Assembly: GCF_030269305.1 (NCBI RefSeq)
Contig: NZ_BSTC01000005.1
Coordinates: 372,001 to 436,000, forward strand
Reading direction: 5' to 3'
Length of the DNA stretch: 64,000 nucleotides
Source of the DNA: Kineosporia sp. NBRC 101731
Lineage (GTDB): Bacteria; Actinomycetota; Actinomycetes; Actinomycetales; Kineosporiaceae
The position numbers were made by a program, and so were the translations under genes. Under the pieces are notes generated by a model. The model was given only the letters and a program-made list of their open reading frames with translations, did no database searches and was not told the origin of the DNA. This document shows, piece by piece, positions 8,353 through 18,177 of the stretch (its first letter is position 1; every line of letters starts with the position of its first letter).

Positions 8353-10986
8353 GTGCTTGCCGCAATCGTGGGACTCTTGCTCATCCTGACCATTGCGATC
8401 GGATTTCTCTACCTGATCGCCGCACCTCAATTGCGCTCCGGTTCAAGGATTCTCACACCTGAGGGTCAACGGGCCGTGAGTGCGGCCGCAGCCGCGCCCA
8501 CCGCGGCAGGGCGCGGGACCGCCCGTGGCGCCATTGCCTCGTGGCGGGCATCAATCGCGACAGCCCACTGGTTCCAGCGCATCTGGCATCCGCTGAGCGA
8601 GGCGATGCACGCGGGGTTCGACCGGCTGGAAGACCGCCAGGGGGCGACCGGGGGCAAGGGGCTGCCGACCGTCGGCGCGGCCAACCTCACGTCCGCGCTG
8701 GGTCACTCACAGCCCCGGGGGCACGCGCGCAACGCCGGCAACGGTGGCAATGGTGGCCAGGAGCGCTCCGCGTCCGCCTGGCTCGGCCAGACCGGTGAGA
8801 TTCCGGTGCGTGACATCGCGGTGCCCCACGACCCCGAGATGCTCGACGACGGCGACCGTCCGATCGCCGACACCGAGATGACCATGCCCCTGGCCCCGGT
8901 CCCCGCGGAGAGCCCGACACGTAGCGCCCTCACCCCGGCCCCGGTGAAGCCGACCACGAAGGGCGCTCGCCGGCCCGAGTCGCAGCCGGTCGTCACCAGC
9001 CGCGCCGCTGGCGGCAACGATGCTGGTCAGAGCGGCGTGACCGAGAGCGGTACCGACCCGGTGGAGACCGGTGTGCGGCACACGGGTGCCCCGGCCGCGC
9101 CTGCGGCCAAGCCCAAGGGCCCCCGGCGCGACCGGTTCGATGTGGCGGCGATCATCGGTAGCCGTGGTCGTGGCAAGGCGAAGAAGGAGCCGTCCGTGGC
9201 GGCGGTCGACCCGTCCGACGAGACGGTGATGATCGAGCCGGTGAAGGCCCGGGTGCAGCAGAAGAAGGTCGCGGCGAAGGCCGAGGTCAAGGCCACGCCC
9301 AAGGCCGAGGCCAGGGTGCCCGAGGCCAAGCCCGCCGGGTCTGCTGTGTCTGCCGGTGCCAAGACCCCTGAGCCGGTGGATCCGTCCGACGAGACGGTGA
9401 TGATCCAGCCGGTCCGCGAACCCGTCGCCACGGCCCAGCCCGAGAAGGCCCAGCCCCAGAAGGCTCGGCCCCAGAAGGTTGAGCCGCAGAGGGCTCAGCA
9501 GCGCACGGTCGAGGCGGAGAAGATCGAGAGCCCGAAGGCCCGGCCGCAGAAGGCTCAGCCGGGCCAGGCCGGGCCGCAGCGGGTCGCCGAGGCGCCGGTG
9601 CTGTCCGACGAGACCGTCATGATGGCGCCGATCAAGGACGAGGTGGCCGGGTCGGCCACGCCGGTCACGAAGGTGGCGGACGAGGTCCCGGTGCTGTCCG
9701 ACGAAACCGTCATGATGGCGCCGATCAAGGACGAGGTAGTTGGGGCGCCCGTGCCGTCGCCGGCCAAGGCGTCCAGTCCCGCGGTAGGGGAGGCGGCCCC
9801 GGCCAAGGCGTCCAGTCCCGCGGTAGGGAAGGCGGCCCCGGCCAAGGCGCCCAGTCCCGCAGCAGGGAAGGCCGCCCCGCCCAAGGCGTCCAGTCCCACA
9901 GCCGGGAAGATCACCCCGGCCAAGGCAGAGGTGCTCAAGGTTGCGCCGGCTGAGGTTGTGTCGGCTGAGACGGAGCCGGCCAAGACGGAGCCGGCCAAGA
10001 CGGAGCCTGGGAAGACCGCGCCGAGCACGACGGAAGCGGCCAAGAATGCGTCGGCCAAGACCGTGCCGAGCACGACAGAAGCGGTCCAGGGTTCGCCGGT
10101 CAGGTCCGAGGCTCCGGTGCTGTCCGACGAGACGGTGACCATGGCACCGATCAAGGACGAGGTGCCGGTAGCGGGCAAACCCACTGCCGGCAGTTCGGTG
10201 GCGGACAGGGGGGTGACGGCCGGCTCGGCGTCCACCAGGTCCGCGTCGTCGGCCGGGAAGCCGACGGTGGCCCCGGCCAAGGACGAGGTTGCCGAGCCCA
10301 AGACAGGCGTGCCGGTCGAGAAGGCCGACCGGGCCGACCGGGCCGACCGGACTGCGTCGGCGGAAGCGATGCCCGCGCCGTCCGACAAGACTGCGGTGAT
10401 GGCTCCCGTGGAGGAGGCGTCGTCCCGGACCGCCGGGCCGGAGACGTCCGCGCAGAAGGTTGCCGACAAGGCGGCGGCCGCCCGGGTCGCGGCGTCGGCG
10501 GGCGCCGACGAGACCGCTGTTTTCGCCCCGGTGCGTGAGCCGGTCCTGCGGGCCGGGAAGAAGGCGCCCGCCCAGCCGACTCCTTCGGCGGCCGCGACCG
10601 AGGTGATGAAGCCCGTCGGTCAGGAGCCCGCGGCGGAGACCGAGGTCATGCGCCCGGTGCACGAGAAGCCGGTGGCTGCCGAGACCGAGGTCATCAGTCC
10701 GGTCCGGGAGGTGACTGCGGCCGACGCCACCGAGGTCATGCGGCCGGTTCCCGAACCGGGTCCGGTCGGGGAGACGCCCGTCGCCGAGCAGCAGACCGCG
10801 GTGATGGCACCGGTCCGCGGGGGCAAGGAGGCGGCGTCCGACGAGGCCGCGGCCGACGAGACCGCGGTGATGGACCCGATCGACGCGACGATGACCGGGC
10901 CGCAGAGCACAGGCAACGCGCGTAACAACAACCGCTCGCGGGGCAAGAAGGCGCGGGGCGGGGGCAAGGTGCGTCACGGCCGCTGA
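8353..10986 (+). CDS. Membrane-anchored low-complexity protein with repeated D-E-T-V-M-type motifs, unknown function
   Basis: 877 residues, not recognised as a named family. One hydrophobic helix (residues 2-23) should anchor it, with the basic, Ala/Pro/Lys/Glu-rich remainder predicted disordered. A short motif recurs about 13 times between roughly residue 288 and 845: [51 protein letters not shown] and similar. All share Thr, one or two residues, Met/Phe/Ile, one or two residues, Pro and Val/Ile. Acidic residues usually precede the Thr. This resembles a multivalent array of short linear motifs, possibly phospho-Thr ligands for FHA domains, but that is inference. A 13-residue repeat ([13 protein letters not shown]) occurs four times near residues 471-522. 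The C-terminus is Asn/Arg/Lys/Gly-rich. The GTG start appears leaderless. Confidence 0.75.
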   Translation: MLAAIVGLLLILTIAIGFLYLIAAPQLRSGSRILTPEGQRAVSAAAAAPTAAGRGTARGAIASWRASIATAHWFQRIWHPLSEAMHAGFDRLEDRQGATGGKGLPTVGAANLTSALGHSQPRGHARNAGNGGNGGQERSASAWLGQTGEIPVRDIAVPHDPEMLDDGDRPIADTEMTMPLAPVPAESPTRSALTPAPVKPTTKGARRPESQPVVTSRAAGGNDAGQSGVTESGTDPVETGVRHTGAPAAPAAKPKGPRRDRFDVAAIIGSRGRGKAKKEPSVAAVDPSDETVMIEPVKARVQQKKVAAKAEVKATPKAEARVPEAKPAGSAVSAGAKTPEPVDPSDETVMIQPVREPVATAQPEKAQPQKARPQKVEPQRAQQRTVEAEKIESPKARPQKAQPGQAGPQRVAEAPVLSDETVMMAPIKDEVAGSATPVTKVADEVPVLSDETVMMAPIKDEVVGAPVPSPAKASSPAVGEAAPAKASSPAVGKAAPAKAPSPAAGKAAPPKASSPTAGKITPAKAEVLKVAPAEVVSAETEPAKTEPAKTEPGKTAPSTTEAAKNASAKTVPSTTEAVQGSPVRSEAPVLSDETVTMAPIKDEVPVAGKPTAGSSVADRGVTAGSASTRSASSAGKPTVAPAKDEVAEPKTGVPVEKADRADRADRTASAEAMPAPSDKTAVMAPVEEASSRTAGPETSAQKVADKAAAARVAASAGADETAVFAPVREPVLRAGKKAPAQPTPSAAATEVMKPVGQEPAAETEVMRPVHEKPVAAETEVISPVREVTAADATEVMRPVPEPGPVGETPVAEQQTAVMAPVRGGKEAASDEAAADETAVMDPIDATMTGPQSTGNARNNNRSRGKKARGGGKVRHGR
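9763..9918 (+). repeat. Four tandem 39-bp repeats inside the low-complexity gene
   Basis: Unit begins GCCAAGGCGTCCAGTCCC and recurs every 39 bp (starts 9763, 9802, 9841, 9880) with few differences. It keeps frame and encodes a 13-residue Ala/Lys/Ser/Pro unit. Copy-number variation between strains is expected. Confidence 0.85.
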
Positions 10987-11038
10987 GGCCGTGGTCAGCG
11001 GCCGGTAGGCGGGTGCTGGTCGTTCCCCCAAAACGTTC

Positions 11039-11098
11039 GTGATCACGCAAAGTGTCCCCAGACCCACCCTTCGGTCCGGGGACACTTTGCATGATCAC
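11039..11098. repeat. Intergenic long palindrome, family A copy 1
   Basis: Arms GTGATCACGCAAAGTGTCCC (left) and the complement of GTGATCATGCAAAGTGTCCC (right) pair over about 24 bases with two mismatches around a 12-base loop. It lies 52 bp after the stop of the preceding gene. The same arm sequence recurs at 45209-45300, so this is a dispersed palindromic element rather than only a terminator. Confidence 0.85.
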
Positions 11099-11266
11099 GG
11101 GCAGGGGAAGAGGGGTGTTTCTCCTGCGGTGTCCGGGGGACTCGCCGGGCTGGGGGACACCCGCCACGGGCGGGACGGCGGACGGGCTGGCATGCTCGGG
11201 TACGGCCGAAACGTCATCGGCGCCGGGGATCCGGCGCCGTCCTGTGCCTGAGGAGGCTCGTCCGGA

Positions 11267-12487
11267 GTGGACACCGTCCAGTGGATCATTCTTGTCGCGA
11301 TCGTTGCGCTCGCCGGACTCGGCGGCACGATCGGGCTTGTCGCGGGTCGTGGGCGCCGGCAGCCCCCGCTGCCGCCGGGCGGTGGGGGCACCACGACTCT
11401 GGAACGTCCCGCACCGGAGGAGGGGGACGGTGACCGCTCCGGTGACGTCGACGTCCTCGATGCTCCGACCGCGACGCCCGGGACTCCCGCGACCACCGGC
11501 GCACCGACCGCCGAACCGGAGCTGCTCGAGCCCGAGGCCCCCGCGGTCGAGCGGCCGGAGGCACCGCAGGGCCGCCTGACGCGGCTGCGTGCCCGTCTCG
11601 CCCGCTCGAACAATGCCCTCGGTCGGGGCCTGCTGGAACTACTCAGCCGCGACAAGCTCGACGCCGACACCTGGGACGAGATCGAGGAGACGCTGCTCCT
11701 GGCCGACCTCGGTGTCGACCCCACCACCGAGCTGATCGACCGGCTGCGCGAACGCGTCGCCGTGCTCGGCGTGCGGGACACCGAGCACGTGCGGGAGTTG
11801 CTGCGGGAGGAACTGAAGGCGCTCGTCGACCCGGGCGAGGGTATGGATCGCTCGCTCGCGATCGATCACGCGCCCGGGCGTCCGGCGGTCGTGATGGTCG
11901 TCGGCGTCAACGGCACCGGTAAGACCACCACGGTCGGCAAGCTGGCCCGGGTGCTGGTGGCCGAGGACAAGGACGTGGTGCTCGGCGCGGCCGACACCTT
12001 CCGGGCCGCGGCCGCCGACCAGCTGGCCACCTGGGGCGACCGGGTCGGCGTACCGACGATCCGTAGCGACCGGGACGGCGCCGACCCCGCCTCGGTGGCG
12101 TTCGACGCGGTCAAGGCCGGTATCGAGTCCGAGGCCGATGTCGTGCTGATCGACACCGCGGGGCGTCTGCAGAACAAGGTCGGTCTGATGGACGAGCTGG
12201 GCAAGGTCAAGCGGGTCGTGGAGAAGCACGGACCGGTGGACGAGATCCTGCTGGTGCTCGACGCCACCACCGGCCAGAACGGCATGCAGCAGGCCAAGGT
12301 CTTCAGCGAGGTGGTCAACATCACCGGCATCGTGCTGACCAAGCTCGACGGCACGGCCAAGGGCGGCATCGTGGTGGCCGTGCAGCGGGCACTGGGAGTG
12401 CCGGTCAAGCTCATCGGCCTGGGCGAGGGACCTGACGACCTGGCCCCGTTCGACCCCGACGCCTTCGTGGACGCGTTGCTCACATAA
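11267..12487 (+). CDS. ftsY: Signal recognition particle receptor FtsY
   Basis: 406 residues. The SRP-receptor GTPase docks ribosome-nascent-chain-SRP complexes at the membrane and works with Ffh (also in this window). An N-terminal hydrophobic helix (about residues 4-25) is followed by a Pro/Glu-rich acidic linker and the NG domain. G1 GVNGTGKTT is near residue 212, DTFRAAA and DTAGR (about 295) follow, and TKLDGTAKGG is near 356. The N-terminal helix is typical of actinobacterial FtsY. GTG start with AGGAGG ten bases upstream. Confidence 0.96.
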   Translation: MDTVQWIILVAIVALAGLGGTIGLVAGRGRRQPPLPPGGGGTTTLERPAPEEGDGDRSGDVDVLDAPTATPGTPATTGAPTAEPELLEPEAPAVERPEAPQGRLTRLRARLARSNNALGRGLLELLSRDKLDADTWDEIEETLLLADLGVDPTTELIDRLRERVAVLGVRDTEHVRELLREELKALVDPGEGMDRSLAIDHAPGRPAVVMVVGVNGTGKTTTVGKLARVLVAEDKDVVLGAADTFRAAAADQLATWGDRVGVPTIRSDRDGADPASVAFDAVKAGIESEADVVLIDTAGRLQNKVGLMDELGKVKRVVEKHGPVDEILLVLDATTGQNGMQQAKVFSEVVNITGIVLTKLDGTAKGGIVVAVQRALGVPVKLIGLGEGPDDLAPFDPDAFVDALLT

Positions 12488-12503
12488 CGGCGCCGTCACC
12501 ATC

Positions 12504-12543
12504 GGAGCGGGTCCGTCCCCGGAAGGGGCGGGCCCGCTCCGTC
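12504..12543 (+). terminator. Intrinsic terminator after ftsY
   Basis: A 16-17-bp G+C-rich stem (left arm 12504-12520, right arm 12525-12540, loop GGAA) is followed by GTCGTTT. It begins 17 bases after the ftsY stop. Confidence 0.8.
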
Positions 12544-12740
12544 GTTTGCCGGGATCGTCAGGAAATGGCCGCCGGCGCAACGGCCAACTGCCCGGAGTGG
12601 TTGAGCCAACACGGATTTGATCTCTCCGTGACGCGCAGCTCGGTAGAGCATCGTTCTGGTCACCGTTCCGTCACAGCTGCCTAGGCTGACGTTGTCGGCC
12701 CTCGCGCACGGACGCCCGAACGGGCTAACCCCCAGGACGA

Positions 12741-12809
12741 GTAACTGAGCGGAAACAACACCGCAGCAAACGTTACGACGGGGAAACCCACCAGGTGTCG
12801 CGAGGAAAC
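12741..12809 (+). promoter_or_regulatory. GlnR-type operator upstream of amtB
   Basis: The actinobacterial GlnR consensus is GTnAC-N6-GAAAC, repeated twice. Here GTTAC-N6-GAAAC-N6-GGTGT-N6-GAAAC occupies 12772-12809 with exact six-base spacers. A further half-operator GTAAC-N6-GAAAC lies at 12741-12756, also exactly spaced. The site ends 149 bp before the amtB ATG, and amtB-glnK-glnD is the classic GlnR target, so activation under nitrogen limitation is expected. The rest of the 470-bp gap holds the ftsY terminator and no gene. Confidence 0.85.
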
Positions 12810-12958
12810 CGATTCACAGCAATTTTTTCCTTGAGCGAGCGGCCCCGTTGTGGGTCGCAGTCAGTCGTCGTCACCCTGCGCTGCCGACGGCAACTGCTCG
12901 ATGGTCCCGACGACGGCCCCTTCACTGGGGGCAGTTAACTCACTTTGAAGGGGTGCGG

Positions 12959-14619
<1,661 letters not shown>

Positions 14620-14636
14620 CACCCTGGTTCACCGGG

Positions 14637-14676
14637 CTCCCGGCACCCCCGAAAGACGAGGGGGTGCCGGGAGTTT
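14637..14676 (+). terminator. Strong hairpin between glnK and glnD
   Basis: A perfect 14-bp stem (14637-14650 with 14660-14673) with a 9-base loop, then TTTCCCG. It starts 17 bases after glnK and probably causes partial termination, so that glnD is expressed below amtB-glnK. Confidence 0.75.
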
Positions 14677-14741
14677 CCCGATGCCAGCGGATCCCCGCCG
14701 ACGCACCGCCCTGACGCGGGCGTTGGGACGAAAGGTGAACG

Positions 14742-17252
14742 GTGACGGCTGGCCAGTTCGAGGGCCTGGACGACGGTCCGAGCGAGAACATCCCGCACGA
14801 CGACGATGAGACCGCGGAAGACCGGGCCCGCGCGGTCGCTCACGCCGCCCGTGACCTCCGCAAGGAGCGGCTCACGCTGGCGCTGCGGGGCGGAACGGCC
14901 GGCCCGGAACGGCGCCGCGCCATGACCGCGATGGTCGAGAAGGCCCTCCAGCTGGACTGGGCTGCCGCTGTCGCCCCCCTGAACGACCGGCCCAGACGCC
15001 GTCGGCAGAGCGGTCTCGACGGCCTGGCGCTCGCCGCCGTCGGCAGTGTTGCCCGCGGTCAGACCGGCCCGGCCAGCGACCTGGACCTGGTACTCCTGCA
15101 CGACGGTCGCCGGCTTCCCGCCGACGAGGTGGGCGAGCTCGCCCAGCGACTCTGGTACCCGTTGTGGGACGGGGGACTTCGACTCGACCACTCCGTCCGT
15201 ACACCTAACCAGTGCCGTGAGGTCGCGTCCGCCGACCTGTCCGCGGCCATCGGCCTGCTCGACCTGCGCGTCATCGCGGGTGATGCGGCCCTCGTGGTGA
15301 AGACCCGTACGTCGCTGCTCAGTGACTGGCGCGGTGGGATCCGCCGCCGCCTGCCGCAGCTGCTGGAGAGCCTGGACGAGCGTGCCGAGCGTTACGGCGA
15401 GGCCGCCCACCTGCTCGAGCCCGATCTCAAGGAGGCCCGCGGCGGGCTGCGCGACGTCACCGTGCTGCGGGCCCTGGCCGCGAGCTGGGTCACCGACCGG
15501 CCGCACGGATCGGTGGACGAGGTCCACGAACTCCTCCTCGATGTGCGGGACTCCCTCCAGGCCGTCACCGGCAAGAACAACGACCGGCTCCTGCTGCCCG
15601 AGCAGGACTCCGTCGCCGTGCTGTGCGGTCTGACCGACGCCGATGAACTGCTGGCGCGGGTTGCCGACTGCACCCGGTCGATCGCCTACGCCGTCGACGT
15701 CACGGCCCGCCGGGCCCGGCAGTCGCTGCCCACACGTCGTCTACGCCCGGGCCCGCGTCGTCCCCGTCTGCGTCCGCTGGGCCACGGTCTGGTCGAGCAC
15801 GACGGTGAGGTCGTGCTCGGCGTCGGTGTCGAGGCCGCCCAGGATCCGGTGCTACCGATCCGCGCGGCCGCCACCGCTGTCCGCGCCGGGCTGCCGCTGA
15901 GCCCGGTCACCGTCGAGCACCTGGCGCAGGACTGCCCGCCCCTGCCCGACCCGTGGCCGACCGCCGCCCGCGAGGAGTTCGTCGGGATGCTGGCCGGTGG
16001 CCCGAGCCTGGCCCAGGTCTGGGAGTCGCTCGACCGCGCCGGAGTGATCGCCCGCTGGATCCCCGAGTGGACAGCGGTGCGGAACCGACCGCAGCGCAAC
16101 GCTATTCATCGGCATACCGTCGACCGGCACCTGATCGAGACGGTCATGCAGATCCAGGGGGCGCTGCGCGACACCTCGCGTCCCGACCTGCTGGTGCTCG
16201 CCGCACTCCTCCACGACATCGGCAAAATTGCCGGAGCGCAAGACCATTCGATTGCCGGTGCACCCATTGCCGGGAAGGTCGCACGCCGGATGGGGCTCAG
16301 CGAACAGGACAGTGAGCTGATCGAGCGGTTGGTGCGCGAGCACCTGACCCTGATCGAGCTCGCCACCCGTCGCGACCCGGACGATCCGCGCACCGTCGAG
16401 GCGCTCGTCGGTGCGGTCGGGGAGCGCCAGGAAACCCTGCATCTGCTGCGGGCCCTCACCGAGGCCGACGCCACGGCCGTGGGCTCGGTGGCGTGGACCG
16501 CGTGGCGGGCCCGGCTCGTCGACGACCTGATGGCCCGCGCCGCGACCGCCCTGAGCGGTGAGGAGCCGCCCGGCCCGGCGCCGATCGCCCAGGCCGAGGT
16601 GGAGCTGGTGCGCACCGTGCTGGCCGACGGCCGCCCCCGCGTCGCCGTCACCCCGATGGACGAGTTGTTCACCGTCACCGTCGTCGCCCCCGACCGCTCC
16701 GGTCTGCTGGCCGACATCGCCGGCGTGCTGGCCAGTTTCCGGCTCACCGTGAAGTCGGCGCTGGTGCGTACCGTGGGCTCCGACCATCTCGGTGAGGCTG
16801 TGGAGGGCGACCATGACATCGATATCGCGGTCGACACCTGGTGGGTCGAGAGCCGCGGCGACATGCCCCCGCCGGAGCTCCTGGAGCAGCACCTGCGCCG
16901 TCTCAGCGAGGGCGACCAGAGCGTGCTCGATCCCCTGATCCGCCGCGACGCCGGCTTCCGCAGCCGCGCCGGTGCGCCCGCGCGTCCCCGCGTGGTGCTC
17001 CTGCCCGGTGCCTCGGAAGACGCCACGGTGCTGGAGGTCCGCGCGGCCGACCGCCCGGGCCTGATGCACGCCATCGGCTCGGCACTGGCCGGCGTCGGCG
17101 TGGACCTGCGGTCGGCCCATGTCGCCACTCATGCGGGACAGGCCGTGGACGTGCTCTACGTCTGCGAGCGTGGCGGCGGCCCGCTGGCCCCACCACGCGT
17201 GGCGGAGACGGTGTCGGTGCTGGTGGACGCGGGATCGGTGCCGTCGGCCTGA
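14742..17252 (+). CDS. glnD: Bifunctional PII nucleotidyltransferase/nucleotidyl-removing enzyme GlnD
   Basis: 836 residues. It modifies and demodifies the PII T-loop Tyr according to nitrogen status. Order of domains: nucleotidyltransferase with GSVARG...SDLDL at residues 101-116; a GlnD middle region; an HD phosphohydrolase domain (HRHTVDRHL near 454, LLHDIGKIAG near 490); and two C-terminal ACT domains (FTVTVVAPDRSGLLADIAG near 645 and LEVRAADRPGLMHAIGS near 765) that bind glutamine. Length and order match the family. GTG start behind GAAAGG. It is the third gene of the predicted GlnR-controlled operon, separated by a hairpin. Confidence 0.95.
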   Translation: MTAGQFEGLDDGPSENIPHDDDETAEDRARAVAHAARDLRKERLTLALRGGTAGPERRRAMTAMVEKALQLDWAAAVAPLNDRPRRRRQSGLDGLALAAVGSVARGQTGPASDLDLVLLHDGRRLPADEVGELAQRLWYPLWDGGLRLDHSVRTPNQCREVASADLSAAIGLLDLRVIAGDAALVVKTRTSLLSDWRGGIRRRLPQLLESLDERAERYGEAAHLLEPDLKEARGGLRDVTVLRALAASWVTDRPHGSVDEVHELLLDVRDSLQAVTGKNNDRLLLPEQDSVAVLCGLTDADELLARVADCTRSIAYAVDVTARRARQSLPTRRLRPGPRRPRLRPLGHGLVEHDGEVVLGVGVEAAQDPVLPIRAAATAVRAGLPLSPVTVEHLAQDCPPLPDPWPTAAREEFVGMLAGGPSLAQVWESLDRAGVIARWIPEWTAVRNRPQRNAIHRHTVDRHLIETVMQIQGALRDTSRPDLLVLAALLHDIGKIAGAQDHSIAGAPIAGKVARRMGLSEQDSELIERLVREHLTLIELATRRDPDDPRTVEALVGAVGERQETLHLLRALTEADATAVGSVAWTAWRARLVDDLMARAATALSGEEPPGPAPIAQAEVELVRTVLADGRPRVAVTPMDELFTVTVVAPDRSGLLADIAGVLASFRLTVKSALVRTVGSDHLGEAVEGDHDIDIAVDTWWVESRGDMPPPELLEQHLRRLSEGDQSVLDPLIRRDAGFRSRAGAPARPRVVLLPGASEDATVLEVRAADRPGLMHAIGSALAGVGVDLRSAHVATHAGQAVDVLYVCERGGGPLAPPRVAETVSVLVDAGSVPSA

Positions 17253-17268
17253 GGGCCGGAAACGGTCC

Positions 17269-17979
17269 CTAGGGGCGGTTCGCGGTGTCCGGGCCCAGGC
17301 AGATCCGGTAGCCGTCGAGCAGTACGCTCGTGGTGGTGGTGCCCTGGGTGACGTCACCGCCAGCTGCCCCGTCCACGCACATCGAGTCGCCGTACATGGT
17401 GCCCCGCCAGGTGAGATCCTCTCCACCGCTGAAGCTCGCGGTGAACGAGCTTCCGCTCACCGTGCTCCGCCGGCCGCCGACGCCGGCCACCAGGTCCTGG
17501 TCGCAGCGGCCGAGCCGCATCGACAGTTCCCATTCGCCCCGGACTGGTTCGCCGCAGGTCTCCGTGGCCCAGAACTGAGTCAGGGCCACGGCATCGATGT
17601 CACTCTCCGCCACTCCTTCGTTGCAGGAGTCCTTGGCCCGGACGCCGATGCTCGTGTTCGAGAGCCTGGGGTCGGTCCAGCCCGGGCCACCCAGGCTCCA
17701 GGTAGGGGACCTGTACCTGGCCGTCATCGTGCCGGCGAGCGTCAACTGGAGGCAGTGACCCAGGTCTTCGGACGCCACCTGCTGAGTGATGGAGTAGTCG
17801 CGCGTGTAGACGCCCGCCGCGATTCCGCCGCCCGCGTTCCAGGGGTGGGTGAAGCCCGCGGCCACGACCAGGGCGACGACGAGGGGAGCGATGACGGCGA
17901 ACGCGATGAGCGGCCCGCGGCCCGATCGGCCTCCGGGCCCGGTGCTGTCGTCGTGGCACTGCTCGACGTTCACGGTCAT
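17269..17979 (-). CDS. Hypothetical single-pass membrane protein
   Basis: 236 residues, no family recognised. A short cytoplasmic N-terminus is followed by one transmembrane helix (about residues 24-43, LIAFAVIAPLVVALVVAAGF). The extracytoplasmic part of about 190 residues contains several Cys (about seven), consistent with disulfides outside the cell. The sequence is Gly/Ser/Thr-rich, beta-strand-like. SD GAGGTGG precedes the ATG. It is inserted on the minus strand between glnD and ffh and does not belong to the conserved block. Confidence 0.65.
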   Translation of the reverse strand: MTVNVEQCHDDSTGPGGRSGRGPLIAFAVIAPLVVALVVAAGFTHPWNAGGGIAAGVYTRDYSITQQVASEDLGHCLQLTLAGTMTARYRSPTWSLGGPGWTDPRLSNTSIGVRAKDSCNEGVAESDIDAVALTQFWATETCGEPVRGEWELSMRLGRCDQDLVAGVGGRRSTVSGSSFTASFSGGEDLTWRGTMYGDSMCVDGAAGGDVTQGTTTTSVLLDGYRICLGPDTANRP

Positions 17980-18165
17980 GCTGGGGATCCACCTCTCGTC
18001 AGAACCGGCCGAGGCGGTCCGGCGCCTTCGTCAGGACCCTTGGACGGCCCCTGGCCACAGGACGTTGCACTCCTGTCCGAGGAAGATCTCACCACCCGGA
18101 AGATCGCGCACGGCTGTTCGTCGCCACCTCGTGGTGCTCGCGGACGTTCCGCGCTCCGCAGCCAT

Positions 18166-18177
18166 TAAGCTAAGAGG
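18166..18177 (+). promoter_or_regulatory. Candidate -10 element placing ffh on a leaderless transcript
   Basis: TAAGCT followed by six bases and the GTG of ffh; AAGAGG abuts the GTG too closely for a normal SD. No clear -35. Confidence 0.4.

Noticed and set aside
8707-11085. A 792-codon antisense frame over the low-complexity gene
   Set aside because: The His/Arg/Leu/Gly composition is what reverse reading of Ala/Pro/Lys/Glu codons gives. The plus strand has the anchored motif protein.
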